Below are positions 14,822 through 23,485 of a DNA stretch of 64,000 nt, piece after piece. The position numbers were made by a program, and so were the translations under genes. The notes beneath the pieces are model-generated. The model was not told the DNA's origin. It worked only from the letters and a program-made list of their open reading frames with translations, and searched no databases. How positions within the stretch are numbered: the first letter of the stretch is position 1; each line of letters starts with the position of its first letter. This stretch comes from Desulfosudis oleivorans (GTDB lineage Bacteria > Desulfobacterota > Desulfobacteria > Desulfobacterales > SURF-7): assembly GCA_020723325.1 (NCBI GenBank), contig DYJD01000001.1:62001-126000 (forward strand), given 5' to 3'.

Positions 14822-17224
14822 ATGAATCTGGAATCAGCCCAAAAGAAATTGCGGTCATATCTGGACGCAAGCCAGGGGTTTTTACTGATGCTGCTGGCCG
14901 GTGTCACGGCCGCCTTTATTTTGATTTTATTCCCCCATGTCACCACCACCAAATATAACTATCATATCGGCGATGTGGCCCAACGGGACATCAAGGCCCT
15001 CAGTGATTTTTTCATTGAGGATGAGGAAGCCACCGAAGCCAATCGCAAACAGGCTGCGGAAATCGTTCTGACCGTATACGATCATGATACCACGCTGTCA
15101 GCCAATATTCTGCAACGCTTGGAGCGCGCATTCGCCGCCATGCGCACCATGGTGGATAATGCCAAAACCAAAGGCCCGTCCGAGGAAACCGAAGGCACGG
15201 CAGCAGAGGGGGGGAGCGAGAAGCCACCCGGCCATGATCATCTCATGCAACTGAAAGGGGTGTTTGAAGAGCGCCTGGGTTTGACAATGAGCGACGGGGC
15301 TTATCGCTTATTGATAGCGGAAAAATTTTCAGTGGAAATTGAAAAGGCCGTTACTGAAATCGTCGATAAAATTCTCACCAACGGGGTTGTGGCCAATAAG
15401 GAAATTCTGCTCCAGGAGCTTGAAAAAGGAATCGTCTTGCGGAATGTGGAAACCGGCAAGGAAACAGAGGTCCAGTCTCTAAAGCAGTATTATGGACCGG
15501 ATCAGGCCAAGACCATGGCGCGGGTCATCGGCCAACCCCTTTTGGAGCAAACCAGTTACCAGGTGAAAGGTCTCATTGTGGACTTGGCCCAGCGCCTGGT
15601 GCCCCCCAATATTACCTTGAATCTGAATGAAACCAAGGAGCGCAAGAAAAGAGCGGCCCAGGAGATCAAACCCTTTCTGTATCAGATCAAGGCCGGTGAA
15701 ATGATCGTGCGGGAAGGGGAGCGGGTCAATGAGTTTCAACTGCGCAAGCTTGCCGCCATGTATTCCCAGATCCAGGATGAAGCCATCATCACCAGCCGGC
15801 TGGGTACGGCCTTGATCATCATTTGTTTGCTGCTGGTGGGCTATATCATTTTTATCCGAAACCATCCGGCGATTGAACGGGAGCGGAACAAGAATCTGTT
15901 GTTTCTCGCCAGTGCGCTCATTGTTTTTTTACTGGTGACCAAGATTTCCGCCTCTCTGGTGGACGGTCTGGCACCCAGTGCGCCCTTTTCCATTAAAGCC
16001 GCATCCATGTATTATGCCATTCCCCTGGCTGCCGGAGCCATGACCGTGGCGCTTTTTATGGGGATCAATCTGGCCATGCCTTTTGCCATGATCATATCCA
16101 TATGTACAGCGGTGATCTTCAGCAACCGTTTTGATCTTTTTATCTATTTCCTGCTGACCAGCGCCATGGGGGCCCACTGGATGCGGCATTGTCGCGAGCG
16201 GGCTGTATTCATCAAAGCCGGCATGAAAATCGGACTGATCAATCTGGTTTTCGTTACTGCCGTGAACATCTATTCGGCTGATTTTGCCATCATCACCTTA
16301 TTATGGAATTGGCTGTTTGCGTTTCTGGGAGGACTTTTTTCCGGCATCGTCACGGCCGGCATCGCCCCTCTGGTGGAAAGCACCTTTGGTTATACTACGG
16401 ATATCAAGTTGCTGGAGCTGGTCAATCTGGATCGGCCCATTCTAAGGCGCCTGATGATCGAAGCTTCGGGCACCTATCACCATTCGGTGATTGTCGGTTC
16501 CATGGTGGAAGCGGCCGCCGCCACCATTGGGGCCAACCCGATTTTGGCCAGGGCCTGCGGATACTACCATGATATCGGGAAGATTAAAAAACCGCTTTAT
16601 TTTATCGAGAATCAGTCGGACGGCAAGAACAAGCACGATAAACTGGCCCCTTCCATGTCCAGTTTGATATTGATCTCCCATGTGAAGGACGGGGTGGAGA
16701 TCGCCAAGGAAAACAAGCTGGGGCAGGCCATTATCGACACCATCAAACAGCATCACGGCACCAGCCTGATCAGCTATTTTTACGAAAAAGCCAGGCAACT
16801 CAAGGGCGATGACAATGTTAACATCGATGACTTCCGCTACCCCGGCCCCAAACCCCAAACCCGGGAAGTGGGTTTGGTGATATTGGCGGATGTCATTGAA
16901 GCCGCCTCAAGAACCCTGGAAAATCCGACCCATGCCAGAATTCAGGGACTGGTTCAAAGGCTGATCAATAAAGTTTTTTCCGACGGCCAACTGGATAATT
17001 GCGAACTTACCTTGCGGGACCTGAACAACATTGCCAAAAGTTTCATCACCATTTTGGATGGGATCTACCATAACCGCATTGAATATCCTGAAAGCCAGGC
17101 GCCGGCCGGCGGAAAGGGGAAGAATGGGAGTACTGATCGACAATCGGCAAGCCCGACCGATGATAGCAGCGGAGAGGATTCAACTCAAAGCCCAAGCCAT
17201 CTTAAGCGCCTTGGGCAGACGTGA
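14822..17224 (+). CDS. 7TM-HD family protein, PgpH-like cyclic-di-AMP phosphodiesterase candidate
   Basis: An 800-residue membrane protein with the 7TMR-HDED/7TM-7TMR_HD/HD architecture: one N-terminal membrane helix (about residues 18-40), a long extracytoplasmic domain (about 45-320), about seven membrane helices (320-520), then an HD phosphohydrolase domain. HD residues are seen in TYHHSVIVGSMVEAAAATI and YYHDIGKIKKP, and the final part has DVIEAASRTL. In Gram-positive bacteria PgpH degrades c-di-AMP; in proteobacteria the gene stands in the same phoH-ybeY context but its substrate is less clear. Its 3 prime end overlaps ybeY by 101 bases. Confidence 0.88.
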   Translation: MNLESAQKKLRSYLDASQGFLLMLLAGVTAAFILILFPHVTTTKYNYHIGDVAQRDIKALSDFFIEDEEATEANRKQAAEIVLTVYDHDTTLSANILQRLERAFAAMRTMVDNAKTKGPSEETEGTAAEGGSEKPPGHDHLMQLKGVFEERLGLTMSDGAYRLLIAEKFSVEIEKAVTEIVDKILTNGVVANKEILLQELEKGIVLRNVETGKETEVQSLKQYYGPDQAKTMARVIGQPLLEQTSYQVKGLIVDLAQRLVPPNITLNLNETKERKKRAAQEIKPFLYQIKAGEMIVREGERVNEFQLRKLAAMYSQIQDEAIITSRLGTALIIICLLLVGYIIFIRNHPAIERERNKNLLFLASALIVFLLVTKISASLVDGLAPSAPFSIKAASMYYAIPLAAGAMTVALFMGINLAMPFAMIISICTAVIFSNRFDLFIYFLLTSAMGAHWMRHCRERAVFIKAGMKIGLINLVFVTAVNIYSADFAIITLLWNWLFAFLGGLFSGIVTAGIAPLVESTFGYTTDIKLLELVNLDRPILRRLMIEASGTYHHSVIVGSMVEAAAATIGANPILARACGYYHDIGKIKKPLYFIENQSDGKNKHDKLAPSMSSLILISHVKDGVEIAKENKLGQAIIDTIKQHHGTSLISYFYEKARQLKGDDNVNIDDFRYPGPKPQTREVGLVILADVIEAASRTLENPTHARIQGLVQRLINKVFSDGQLDNCELTLRDLNNIAKSFITILDGIYHNRIEYPESQAPAGGKGKNGSTDRQSASPTDDSSGEDSTQSPSHLKRLGQT

Positions 17225-17576
17225 TGCGGAGCTTTCCGTGGTGATCGTCGACGATGATGAGATCGCCGAATTGAACGAGCGCTACCTGGGCCATCCAGGG
17301 CCGACCAATGTCATTGCTTTTCCCATGCAGGAGGGGGATTTTGCCCATATCAATCCGGGCTTGTTGGGCGATGTGGTGATTTCAGCCCAGACCGCGGAAA
17401 GGGAAGGGCAGGCAGCGGGCATGGACTTCCTCCATCGCTTTGACCAGTTGCTGATTCACGGCATCCTGCATTTATGCGGTTATGATCATGAAAAAAGTCT
17501 AGAAGAAGAGGAACGCATGGAGACCAAGAGCAGGGAGTTGTGGGAGACAATTCAAGAAGGAGAAACTGTTCGCTGA
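17124..17576 (+). CDS. ybeY: Endoribonuclease / rRNA maturation factor YbeY
   Basis: A 150-residue YbeY metallo-RNase for 16S rRNA 3 prime end maturation and ribosome quality control. The zinc motif HGILHLCGYDH is intact near residues 112-122, preceded by the conserved LNERYLGHPGPTNVIAFPM and LLGDVVIS. The frame is open back to 17031, but the ATG at 17124 with AAGGGGAAG directly upstream gives the normal N-terminus (GVLIDNRQA). This start lies inside the preceding gene, giving a 101-base overlap in another frame. Confidence 0.93.
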   Translation: MGVLIDNRQARPMIAAERIQLKAQAILSALGRRDAELSVVIVDDDEIAELNERYLGHPGPTNVIAFPMQEGDFAHINPGLLGDVVISAQTAEREGQAAGMDFLHRFDQLLIHGILHLCGYDHEKSLEEEERMETKSRELWETIQEGETVR

Positions 17577-17582
17577 CAGCTA

Positions 17583-17735
17583 ATCTTGCTCTTGCTCTTA
17601 ATCGAAAAATCTTAATCGACAACCATGGTGAAAGAGTAGGAAAAATTATGGTAATCTAATGAGATTAATAAGTAAGATAAAGAGTTAAGAGTAAGAGCAG
17701 GAGCAGGAGTAAGAGCAAGAGCAAGAGTAAGAAAA
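17583..17735. repeat. Inverted repeat E: AAGAGC/AGGAGC hexamer arms
   Basis: The left arm (17583-17604) is ATCTTGCTCTTGCTCTTAATCG. The right arm (about 17680-17735) is a longer tandem of AAGAGC, AGGAGC and AAGAGT hexamers containing its reverse complement. The A/T-rich centre (17605-17679) has no visible match to the loop of B-D. The architecture is the same as repeats B-D and the units are close relatives (GAGCAG/GAGCAC), but the ATTACG part is reduced. The right arm ends just before the pdxJ ribosome binding site. Confidence 0.75.
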
Positions 17736-17753
17736 GGAAGAGAGGAAAATACC

Positions 17754-18473
17754 ATGGCTAGACTGGCCGTAAATATCGATCACATTGCCACCATTCGCCA
17801 GGCGCGCAAAGGCACCTATCCTGATCCGGTGGCAGCCGCTGTTTTGGCGGAACTGGCTGGCGCAGACGGGATTGTCGTGCATCTGCGGGAAGACCGCAGA
17901 CATATTCAAGACCGGGATGTGCGTTTGCTGCGCAATGTGATTCAGACCAAATTGATCCTGGAAATGGCAGCCACCACGGAAATGGTGGGCATTGCCCTGG
18001 ACATCAAACCGGACATTGTGACGCTGGTTCCGGAAAAAAGAGAGGAATTGACCACCGAAGGCGGTCTGGACTTGATCATTCACAAGGATGGCATTGCGGA
18101 AACCGTGGAAACCCTGCAGAACAATGGCATACCCGTCAGTATATTCATCGATCCGGACTTGGAACAGATCAAGCTGGCCCACCGCATCAACGCCGCCATG
18201 GTGGAGATACACACCGGCACTTTTTGTGAAGCCAGGTCGGCGTACAAAAAAGGACAAGCTTTTGAAGAGATCGTCAATGCCGTTAAATTCGCCCACAAAT
18301 TGAAACTGGGGATTCATGCCGGCCATGGGCTTTGCTATAAAACCATTCAGGCCTTTGAGGACCTTAACGAGATCGATGAATTCAGCATCGGTCACAGCAT
18401 CGTGGCCCGGGCCGCCTTGGTGGGCATGGAACGGGCTGTGCGCGAGATGAAGGAGCTGGTTGATTCACTATAG
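17754..18473 (+). CDS. pdxJ: Pyridoxine 5'-phosphate synthase PdxJ
   Basis: A 239-residue PdxJ, which condenses 3-amino-2-oxopropyl phosphate with deoxyxylulose 5-phosphate in the DXP-dependent route to vitamin B6. Clear motifs: LAVNIDHIATIRQARKGTYP at the N-terminus with the active-site His, GIVVHLREDRRHI, TLVPEKREELTTEGGLD, GIHAGHGLCY and EFSIGHSIVARAA. Length is normal. GAAGAGAGGAAAA precedes the ATG. It heads a run pdxJ, nnrE/nnrD, tsaE, lysC with short or overlapping junctions. Confidence 0.97.
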   Translation: MARLAVNIDHIATIRQARKGTYPDPVAAAVLAELAGADGIVVHLREDRRHIQDRDVRLLRNVIQTKLILEMAATTEMVGIALDIKPDIVTLVPEKREELTTEGGLDLIIHKDGIAETVETLQNNGIPVSIFIDPDLEQIKLAHRINAAMVEIHTGTFCEARSAYKKGQAFEEIVNAVKFAHKLKLGIHAGHGLCYKTIQAFEDLNEIDEFSIGHSIVARAALVGMERAVREMKELVDSL

Positions 18474-18491
18474 GGGACTTGGCAGATACCA

Positions 18492-20099
18492 ATGAAGACA
18501 TATCTGGTTACGGCAGAAGAAATGCAGGCCATGGACCGCCTGACCATTGATTCTTTTGGCCTGCCGGGGCGGCTGCTGATGGAAAATGCCGGCCGGGGGG
18601 CGGTGCGCATGCTGCTGGAGCACTTCCCGGACAGTCGCAAAAAATGCATCGGTATCATGGCCGGCCGGGGGAACAACGGCGGCGACGGCTTTGTCATGGC
18701 CCGGTATCTGTCCCAGGCCGGTGCCCAGGTCAGGGTCTTTCTGCTGACTGAAAAGCGTCGGATCACGGGAGATGCGGCCGTGAACCTGAATTTGCTGGAA
18801 CCCTTGGGTATCCCGGTGCTGGAACTGCCGGATGCGGCCGGTTTTCAGGCCGCCCGTGAGGCCTTGAAGACAGTGGATTTATGGGTGGATGCCATGCTGG
18901 GCACGGGTTTACGTTCCACGGTCAGCGGATTTTATCATGAGGTCATTTCGTTTTTAAACCAAAGTAGCCGCCCCATCTTTGCCGTGGACATTCCTTCCGG
19001 CTTGAATGCCGACACCGGCCGGCCCCAGGGTATCTGCATCCGGGCCGCGGCCACGGCTACTTTTGCCTTTGCGAAAATCGGTCACTTGCTGCATCCAGGG
19101 GCTGACTACACCGGGCGCCTGGGCATTATCGATATCGGCATTCCGGATTTTATCCGGAAGGAGGTTGATCCGCGGCAGGGCCTGATCACACCGGAGCTGA
19201 TTCGTAGCGGATTTCAGCCCCGCAAAGCCGATGCCCATAAGGGTGCTACCGGCCATTTGCTGGTATTGGCCGGCTCCACCGGCAAGACCGGGGCTGCGGT
19301 CATGACCGCTGTTTCCGCCATGCGGACCGGCGCCGGTTTGGTAACTCTTGCAGGTCCTGCAAGTTTGAATGCCGTCATGGCACAACAAACCCTGGAGGTC
19401 ATGACCGCCCCCTTGACAGAAGCCGAGCCCGGCGTGCTTTCCGCAGCCGCTGCAAGTCAGGTGGCCACACTTCTGGATGGAAAAAAAGGCTTGGCCGTGG
19501 GGCCTGGTCTTGGCCGGGCGGAAAGCACCTGCGGCCTGCTCCGGGAAATCCTGCCGGGGGTGAAGGTCCCCATGGTGATTGATGCTGATGGTCTGAACCT
19601 GCTGTCCCCGGAAGTCGAGTTTCTAAAAAAGATCCAGGCGCCGGTGATCATCACCCCTCATCCGGGTGAAATGGCCCGTCTGATCGGCAGCGACACCCGC
19701 ACGGTTCAGGCAGACCGGGTGGCCTGCGCCAGGGATTTTGCCCAAAAATGGGGAGTACATGTGGTCTTGAAAGGTGCCGGGACCGTGGTGGCCCATCCGG
19801 ACGGCCTGGTATACATCAACGCTTCCGGCAATGCCGGCATGGCAGCAGGGGGGATGGGCGATGTCTTGACCGGCATTATCGGCGGCTTGCTGGTGCAGGG
19901 CTATGCTCCGGCTTATGCGGCCCGGGCCGGCGTTTTTATCCACGGTCTGGCGGCCGATCTCACGGCTGCGGCCGAAGGTCCGGTGGGATATCTTGCCGGA
20001 CAGGTGATGGCAGGCTTACCGCGGGCCATGGCCGTGTTGATGAATGCCGCGGCCGGCTCCCAGCCGGATTTGCGCCTTCCGGAATGCAGAGGGATATAA
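18492..20099 (+). CDS. nnrDE: Bifunctional NAD(P)HX epimerase / ADP-dependent NAD(P)HX dehydratase
   Basis: A 535-residue fusion that repairs hydrated NADH and NADPH. The N-terminal YjeF_N epimerase domain (about 1-215) shows LLMENAGRGAVRMLLEHFPD and GRGNNGGDGFVMARYLS. The C-terminal ribokinase-like dehydratase domain (about 225-520) shows KGATGHLLVLAGSTGKTGAA, the HPGEMARL motif, LKGAGTVVAHPDG and NAGMAAGGMGDVLTGIIGGL. Length is that of the usual bifunctional bacterial protein. The stop TAA overlaps the ATG of tsaE by one base, so the two are coupled. Confidence 0.95.
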   Translation: MKTYLVTAEEMQAMDRLTIDSFGLPGRLLMENAGRGAVRMLLEHFPDSRKKCIGIMAGRGNNGGDGFVMARYLSQAGAQVRVFLLTEKRRITGDAAVNLNLLEPLGIPVLELPDAAGFQAAREALKTVDLWVDAMLGTGLRSTVSGFYHEVISFLNQSSRPIFAVDIPSGLNADTGRPQGICIRAAATATFAFAKIGHLLHPGADYTGRLGIIDIGIPDFIRKEVDPRQGLITPELIRSGFQPRKADAHKGATGHLLVLAGSTGKTGAAVMTAVSAMRTGAGLVTLAGPASLNAVMAQQTLEVMTAPLTEAEPGVLSAAAASQVATLLDGKKGLAVGPGLGRAESTCGLLREILPGVKVPMVIDADGLNLLSPEVEFLKKIQAPVIITPHPGEMARLIGSDTRTVQADRVACARDFAQKWGVHVVLKGAGTVVAHPDGLVYINASGNAGMAAGGMGDVLTGIIGGLLVQGYAPAYAARAGVFIHGLAADLTAAAEGPVGYLAGQVMAGLPRAMAVLMNAAAGSQPDLRLPECRGI

Positions 20100-20596
20100 T
20101 GGCTGAAGCAGCTTCGGCCGGGATCAACGCTTTGCTCGTCTTGAGTCGCTCCCCCCAGGAAACCCGCAGGCTGGGACAATTGCTGGGACAATTGCTGGTT
20201 GCCGGCACCACAGTGGCGCTTGCGGGCGATCTGGGCAGCGGCAAAACCGTTTTTGTCCAGGGGCTGGCCCAGGGTTTGGAAGTCCCCCCAGCTTATTATA
20301 TTACCAGCCCCACCTATGCCATCATCCATGATTATCCCGGCCGGCTGCCTCTGTTTCATGTGGATCTGTACCGCCTGACTTCGCCCGAAGAAATGGAAGA
20401 CATCGGTCTTTGTGAGCTTTTTTCTGAAAGAGCCGTGGTGGCCCTGGAATGGGCTGAAAGACTGCCGCGCCGATATTTTCATGAGCATCTGCTGGTGGTG
20501 CTTAAAATTCTTACAGAGGATGTTCGTGAAATCACCTTGATTCCATATGGACAGGCGGCGGCGGATCTGATAGGAGAAATCAAAAAACGCATGTAA
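20099..20596 (+). CDS. tsaE: tRNA threonylcarbamoyladenosine biosynthesis ATPase TsaE
   Basis: A 165-residue P-loop protein of the TsaE (YjeE) family, which drives the TsaD/TsaB complex that makes t6A37 on ANN-decoding tRNAs. Visible: GDLGSGKTVFVQGLAQGL (Walker A), SPTYAIIHDY, FHVDLYRL and VALEWAERLP. The frame is open upstream in another frame of nnrD, but the ATG overlapping the nnrD stop gives the normal N-terminus. tsaE beside nnrE/nnrD is a common bacterial arrangement. Confidence 0.94.
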   Translation: MAEAASAGINALLVLSRSPQETRRLGQLLGQLLVAGTTVALAGDLGSGKTVFVQGLAQGLEVPPAYYITSPTYAIIHDYPGRLPLFHVDLYRLTSPEEMEDIGLCELFSERAVVALEWAERLPRRYFHEHLLVVLKILTEDVREITLIPYGQAAADLIGEIKKRM

Positions 20597-20605
20597 GGAG
20601 CGGAT

Positions 20606-21829
20606 ATGGGACTATATGTACAAAAATTCGGCGGCACATCGGTCGCCAATGTCAAACGAATTCGGAATGTTGCCGCCCGGGTGGCCCGGACCTTTGACCA
20701 GGGCAACGATGTGGTGGTGGTGCTGTCGGCCATGGCCGGCGTGACCGACGGCTTGATCGAACTGGCCAATTCAGCCTCCGCGGCGCCGGACCGGCGGGAA
20801 ATGGATGTATTGCTGGCCACGGGCGAACAGACCACCGTGGCCCTATTGGCCATGATGTTGCGGGACATGAATTATCCGGCCACGTCCCTCCTGGGATTCC
20901 AGGCCGAGATATTGACCAATGATCAGGCCTGCAATGCCAGAATCATCAGCATCGGCGCCGACCGGATTCGGGCCTTGCTGGAAAAACGCCATATCGTGGT
21001 GGTGGCCGGTTTTCAAGGCTGTGATCAGAACGGCAACATCACCACACTGGGCCGGGGCGGTTCCGATACTTCCGCTGTGGCCATTGCCGCGGCCATCCAA
21101 GCGGATAGTTGTGAGATTTATACCGACGTGGACGGGATTTATACCACAGATCCCAATATCTGTGACCGCGCCCGTAAAATCAAACGAATTTCTTATGACG
21201 AAATGCTGGAACTTTCCAGTCTGGGAGCCAAGGTGCTTCAGATCCGGTCGGTGGAATTTGCCAAGAAATATAATGTTCCAGTGCATGTCAGATCATCATT
21301 CAGTGAGGAGGAGGGCACCATGGTTGTTCAGGAGGATATGGACATGGAACGTCTGGTGGTATCCGGCGTTACCTGCAATAAAAACGAAGCGCGCATCACC
21401 TTGAAAAGGGTGCCGGATCAACCCGGCGTGGCGGCAAAAATATTTACACCCATTGCCGATGCCAATATCCAGGTGGACATGATCATTCAAAACTTTCGCA
21501 GCGGCGGCGAAACCGACGTTACCTTTACCGTGCCCAGGGCCAATTTCAATCAGGCCCTTGAAATTTCCAAAAAGACCGCCGATGCCATCGGTGCCGCGGA
21601 AGTCACCACCGCCGAACATATTGCCAAGGTATCGGTGGTGGGGGTGGGCATGAAAAACCATTCCGGCGTGGCCGCCAGAATGTTCGGTGCCCTGGCAGCG
21701 GAGAATATCAATATCCGTTTGATCAGTACTTCTGAAATTCGGATTTCCTGTGTGGTTGAGGAAAAATACGCTGAGCTGGCCGTGCGGGTGCTGCATTCGG
21801 CCTTTAATTTGGATCAGGAATCGGCCTGA
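20606..21829 (+). CDS. lysC: Aspartate kinase
   Basis: A 407-residue monofunctional aspartokinase that phosphorylates aspartate, the first step to lysine, threonine, methionine and diaminopimelate. The N-terminal kinase domain shows VQKFGGTSVANVKRIRNV, LLATGEQTTVALLAMML, FQGCDQNGNITTLGRGGSDT and YTDVDGIYTTDPNI. Two C-terminal ACT domains (about residues 265-400) include NIQVDMIIQN and NINIRLISTSEIRISCVVEE, the usual site for allosteric control by lysine and threonine. AAGGAG precedes the ATG. Length is typical. Confidence 0.97.
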   Translation: MGLYVQKFGGTSVANVKRIRNVAARVARTFDQGNDVVVVLSAMAGVTDGLIELANSASAAPDRREMDVLLATGEQTTVALLAMMLRDMNYPATSLLGFQAEILTNDQACNARIISIGADRIRALLEKRHIVVVAGFQGCDQNGNITTLGRGGSDTSAVAIAAAIQADSCEIYTDVDGIYTTDPNICDRARKIKRISYDEMLELSSLGAKVLQIRSVEFAKKYNVPVHVRSSFSEEEGTMVVQEDMDMERLVVSGVTCNKNEARITLKRVPDQPGVAAKIFTPIADANIQVDMIIQNFRSGGETDVTFTVPRANFNQALEISKKTADAIGAAEVTTAEHIAKVSVVGVGMKNHSGVAARMFGALAAENINIRLISTSEIRISCVVEEKYAELAVRVLHSAFNLDQESA

Positions 21830-21863
21830 GCAAAGCCGTTTCTTTATTGATTCAACAGGGAAG

Positions 21864-21959
21864 ATGAAGGCTTTTGATCCGGAACAGTTGATCATGGTCT
21901 TGCTTATCGGAAGCCTTATCTTCCTGCTTTATCTGCTGCGTACGTTAACCGGCGTTTGA
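21864..21959 (+). CDS. Possible 31-residue single-pass membrane peptide
   Basis: A short reading frame, MKAFDPEQLIMVLLIGSLIF and then LLYLLRTLTGV, with one strong hydrophobic helix and a positively charged C-terminal end. CAGGGAAG lies just before the ATG. The TGA stop overlaps the TTG start of the next gene (TTGA), which would couple their translation. It could be a real small membrane protein, a leader peptide for the antiporter, or chance. No family was recognised. Confidence 0.35.
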   Translation: MKAFDPEQLIMVLLIGSLIFLLYLLRTLTGV

Positions 21960-23476
21960 TTTCTGCCTGCTTGCTTTTTGTTTTGCAGCCTTCTTTGTTT
22001 TCAGCGGGGACTGATGAGTTTCATGGCATTATACAATCAGCAGATGGAACATGGCAGTGTGAATACAAAAGCAAGGATGCCGGAGAGAAAAACAGAAAAA
22101 CCAACGGCGATTCCACGGCGGTTCCCATGATGCCGGTTCTCAGCCTGGGTGAGCAATTGCCCTTGTGGAGCTGTCTTCCCTTTGTCTGTATGCTGCTTTC
22201 CATAGCATTGCTGCCGCTGCTTGCGGCGCGTTTTTGGCATCATCATTATCCCAAGGTGTCGTTCTTCTGGGCCGCTGTAATGGCCCTGCCGTTTTTAGCT
22301 GTTTACAAAAGCGACGCCGCCCATCAGATTTTGCACATCATCATTGCCGACTACATTCCCTTTCTCATTTTGCTGTGGTCGTTGTACACGGTCTCCGGAG
22401 GAATTCTGCTGCGGGGGTCTTTGCAAGGCACCCCTCTAGTAAACACCGCCATGTTGCTCATGGGCACAATACTGGCATCCTGGATGGGCACCACCGGCGC
22501 GGCCATGCTTATGATCCGGCCGTTTTTACGGGCCAACCAATATCGCCGGAACCGTACTTTCATGGCGGTTTTTTTTATTTTTCTTGTGGCGAACGTGGGC
22601 GGAGCCCTCACTCCTTTGGGCGACCCGCCGCTTTTCCTGGGTTTTCTGCATGGAGTCACCTTTTTTTGGACCTTCCGGCTCATCCCCCAGATGTTGATGG
22701 TCACCGGCTTCCTGCTACTCTGTTACTTTGCCATGGACAGCTATGCTTTCCATCGCGAAGATCCTGCCGCCGCGCCCACTGAAAAAATTCCTTTGCAATT
22801 AGTGGGGGCCCACAATTTTTTATTTCTGGTCGGAATCGTGGGGGCTGTCCTGTTAAGCGGCATGGTGGACTGGGGGGAAATCAGCATCCTGGGTGTTCAT
22901 CGCTCCCTTCAGGATTGGGTGCGCGACGGATTATTGGTGGGCATGGGCATTCTATCCATGCTGACTACGGCCATCACTGTCCGCGAGGAGAACAATTTCA
23001 CCTGGTCGCCCATCATTGAAGTGGCTTATCTCTTTATCGGAATTTTTATCACCATGATTCCCTGCCTGCTCATTCTCAAGGCCGGCTCCAAAGGCGCCCT
23101 GGCCGTATTAATCAACGCCGTGCGCGAGCCGGCCCACTATTTCTGGGCCGCCGGTTGCCTTTCGGCTTTCTTAGACAACGCCCCCACTTATCTGACTTTT
23201 TTCAGCACGGCCTTGGGAAGTTTTTATCCAGGCCTACCCGAATCCGAAGCCGTGGTGCGCCTCATGGCGGAAAAGCCGCTGTATCTGAAAGCCGTATCCG
23301 CCGGATCGGTTTTTTTCGGGGCCTGCAGCTATATCGGCAATGCCCCTAATTTCATGGTGCGCTCCATTGCCGAGGAAGCCGGAACCCCCATGCCCAGCTT
23401 TTTCGGCTATATTGTCAAATATACGCTGGTTTTTCTGATTCCCGGTTTTGTTCTGGTAACCCTGGTCTTTTATTAA
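21956..23476 (+). CDS. Sodium:proton antiporter (NhaD/arsenite-permease-like)
   Basis: A 506-residue polytopic membrane protein with about eleven or twelve hydrophobic segments, of the ion transporter superfamily that includes NhaD-type Na+/H+ antiporters and citrate/arsenite permeases. Characteristic stretches are LASWMGTTGAAMLMIRPFL, NVGGALTPLGDPPLFLGFLH, FLDNAPTYLTFF and GACSYIGNAPNFMVRSIA. The N-terminus looks like a hydrophobic leader, MISACLLFVLQPSLFSAG, followed by a polar periplasmic segment, which supports the TTG start at 21956. An ATG at 22127 would drop that leader. It probably uses the ion gradient for Na+ or pH homeostasis; the substrate is inferred. Confidence 0.85.
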   Translation: MISACLLFVLQPSLFSAGTDEFHGIIQSADGTWQCEYKSKDAGEKNRKTNGDSTAVPMMPVLSLGEQLPLWSCLPFVCMLLSIALLPLLAARFWHHHYPKVSFFWAAVMALPFLAVYKSDAAHQILHIIIADYIPFLILLWSLYTVSGGILLRGSLQGTPLVNTAMLLMGTILASWMGTTGAAMLMIRPFLRANQYRRNRTFMAVFFIFLVANVGGALTPLGDPPLFLGFLHGVTFFWTFRLIPQMLMVTGFLLLCYFAMDSYAFHREDPAAAPTEKIPLQLVGAHNFLFLVGIVGAVLLSGMVDWGEISILGVHRSLQDWVRDGLLVGMGILSMLTTAITVREENNFTWSPIIEVAYLFIGIFITMIPCLLILKAGSKGALAVLINAVREPAHYFWAAGCLSAFLDNAPTYLTFFSTALGSFYPGLPESEAVVRLMAEKPLYLKAVSAGSVFFGACSYIGNAPNFMVRSIAEEAGTPMPSFFGYIVKYTLVFLIPGFVLVTLVFY

Positions 23477-23485
23477 CACAGGTGG

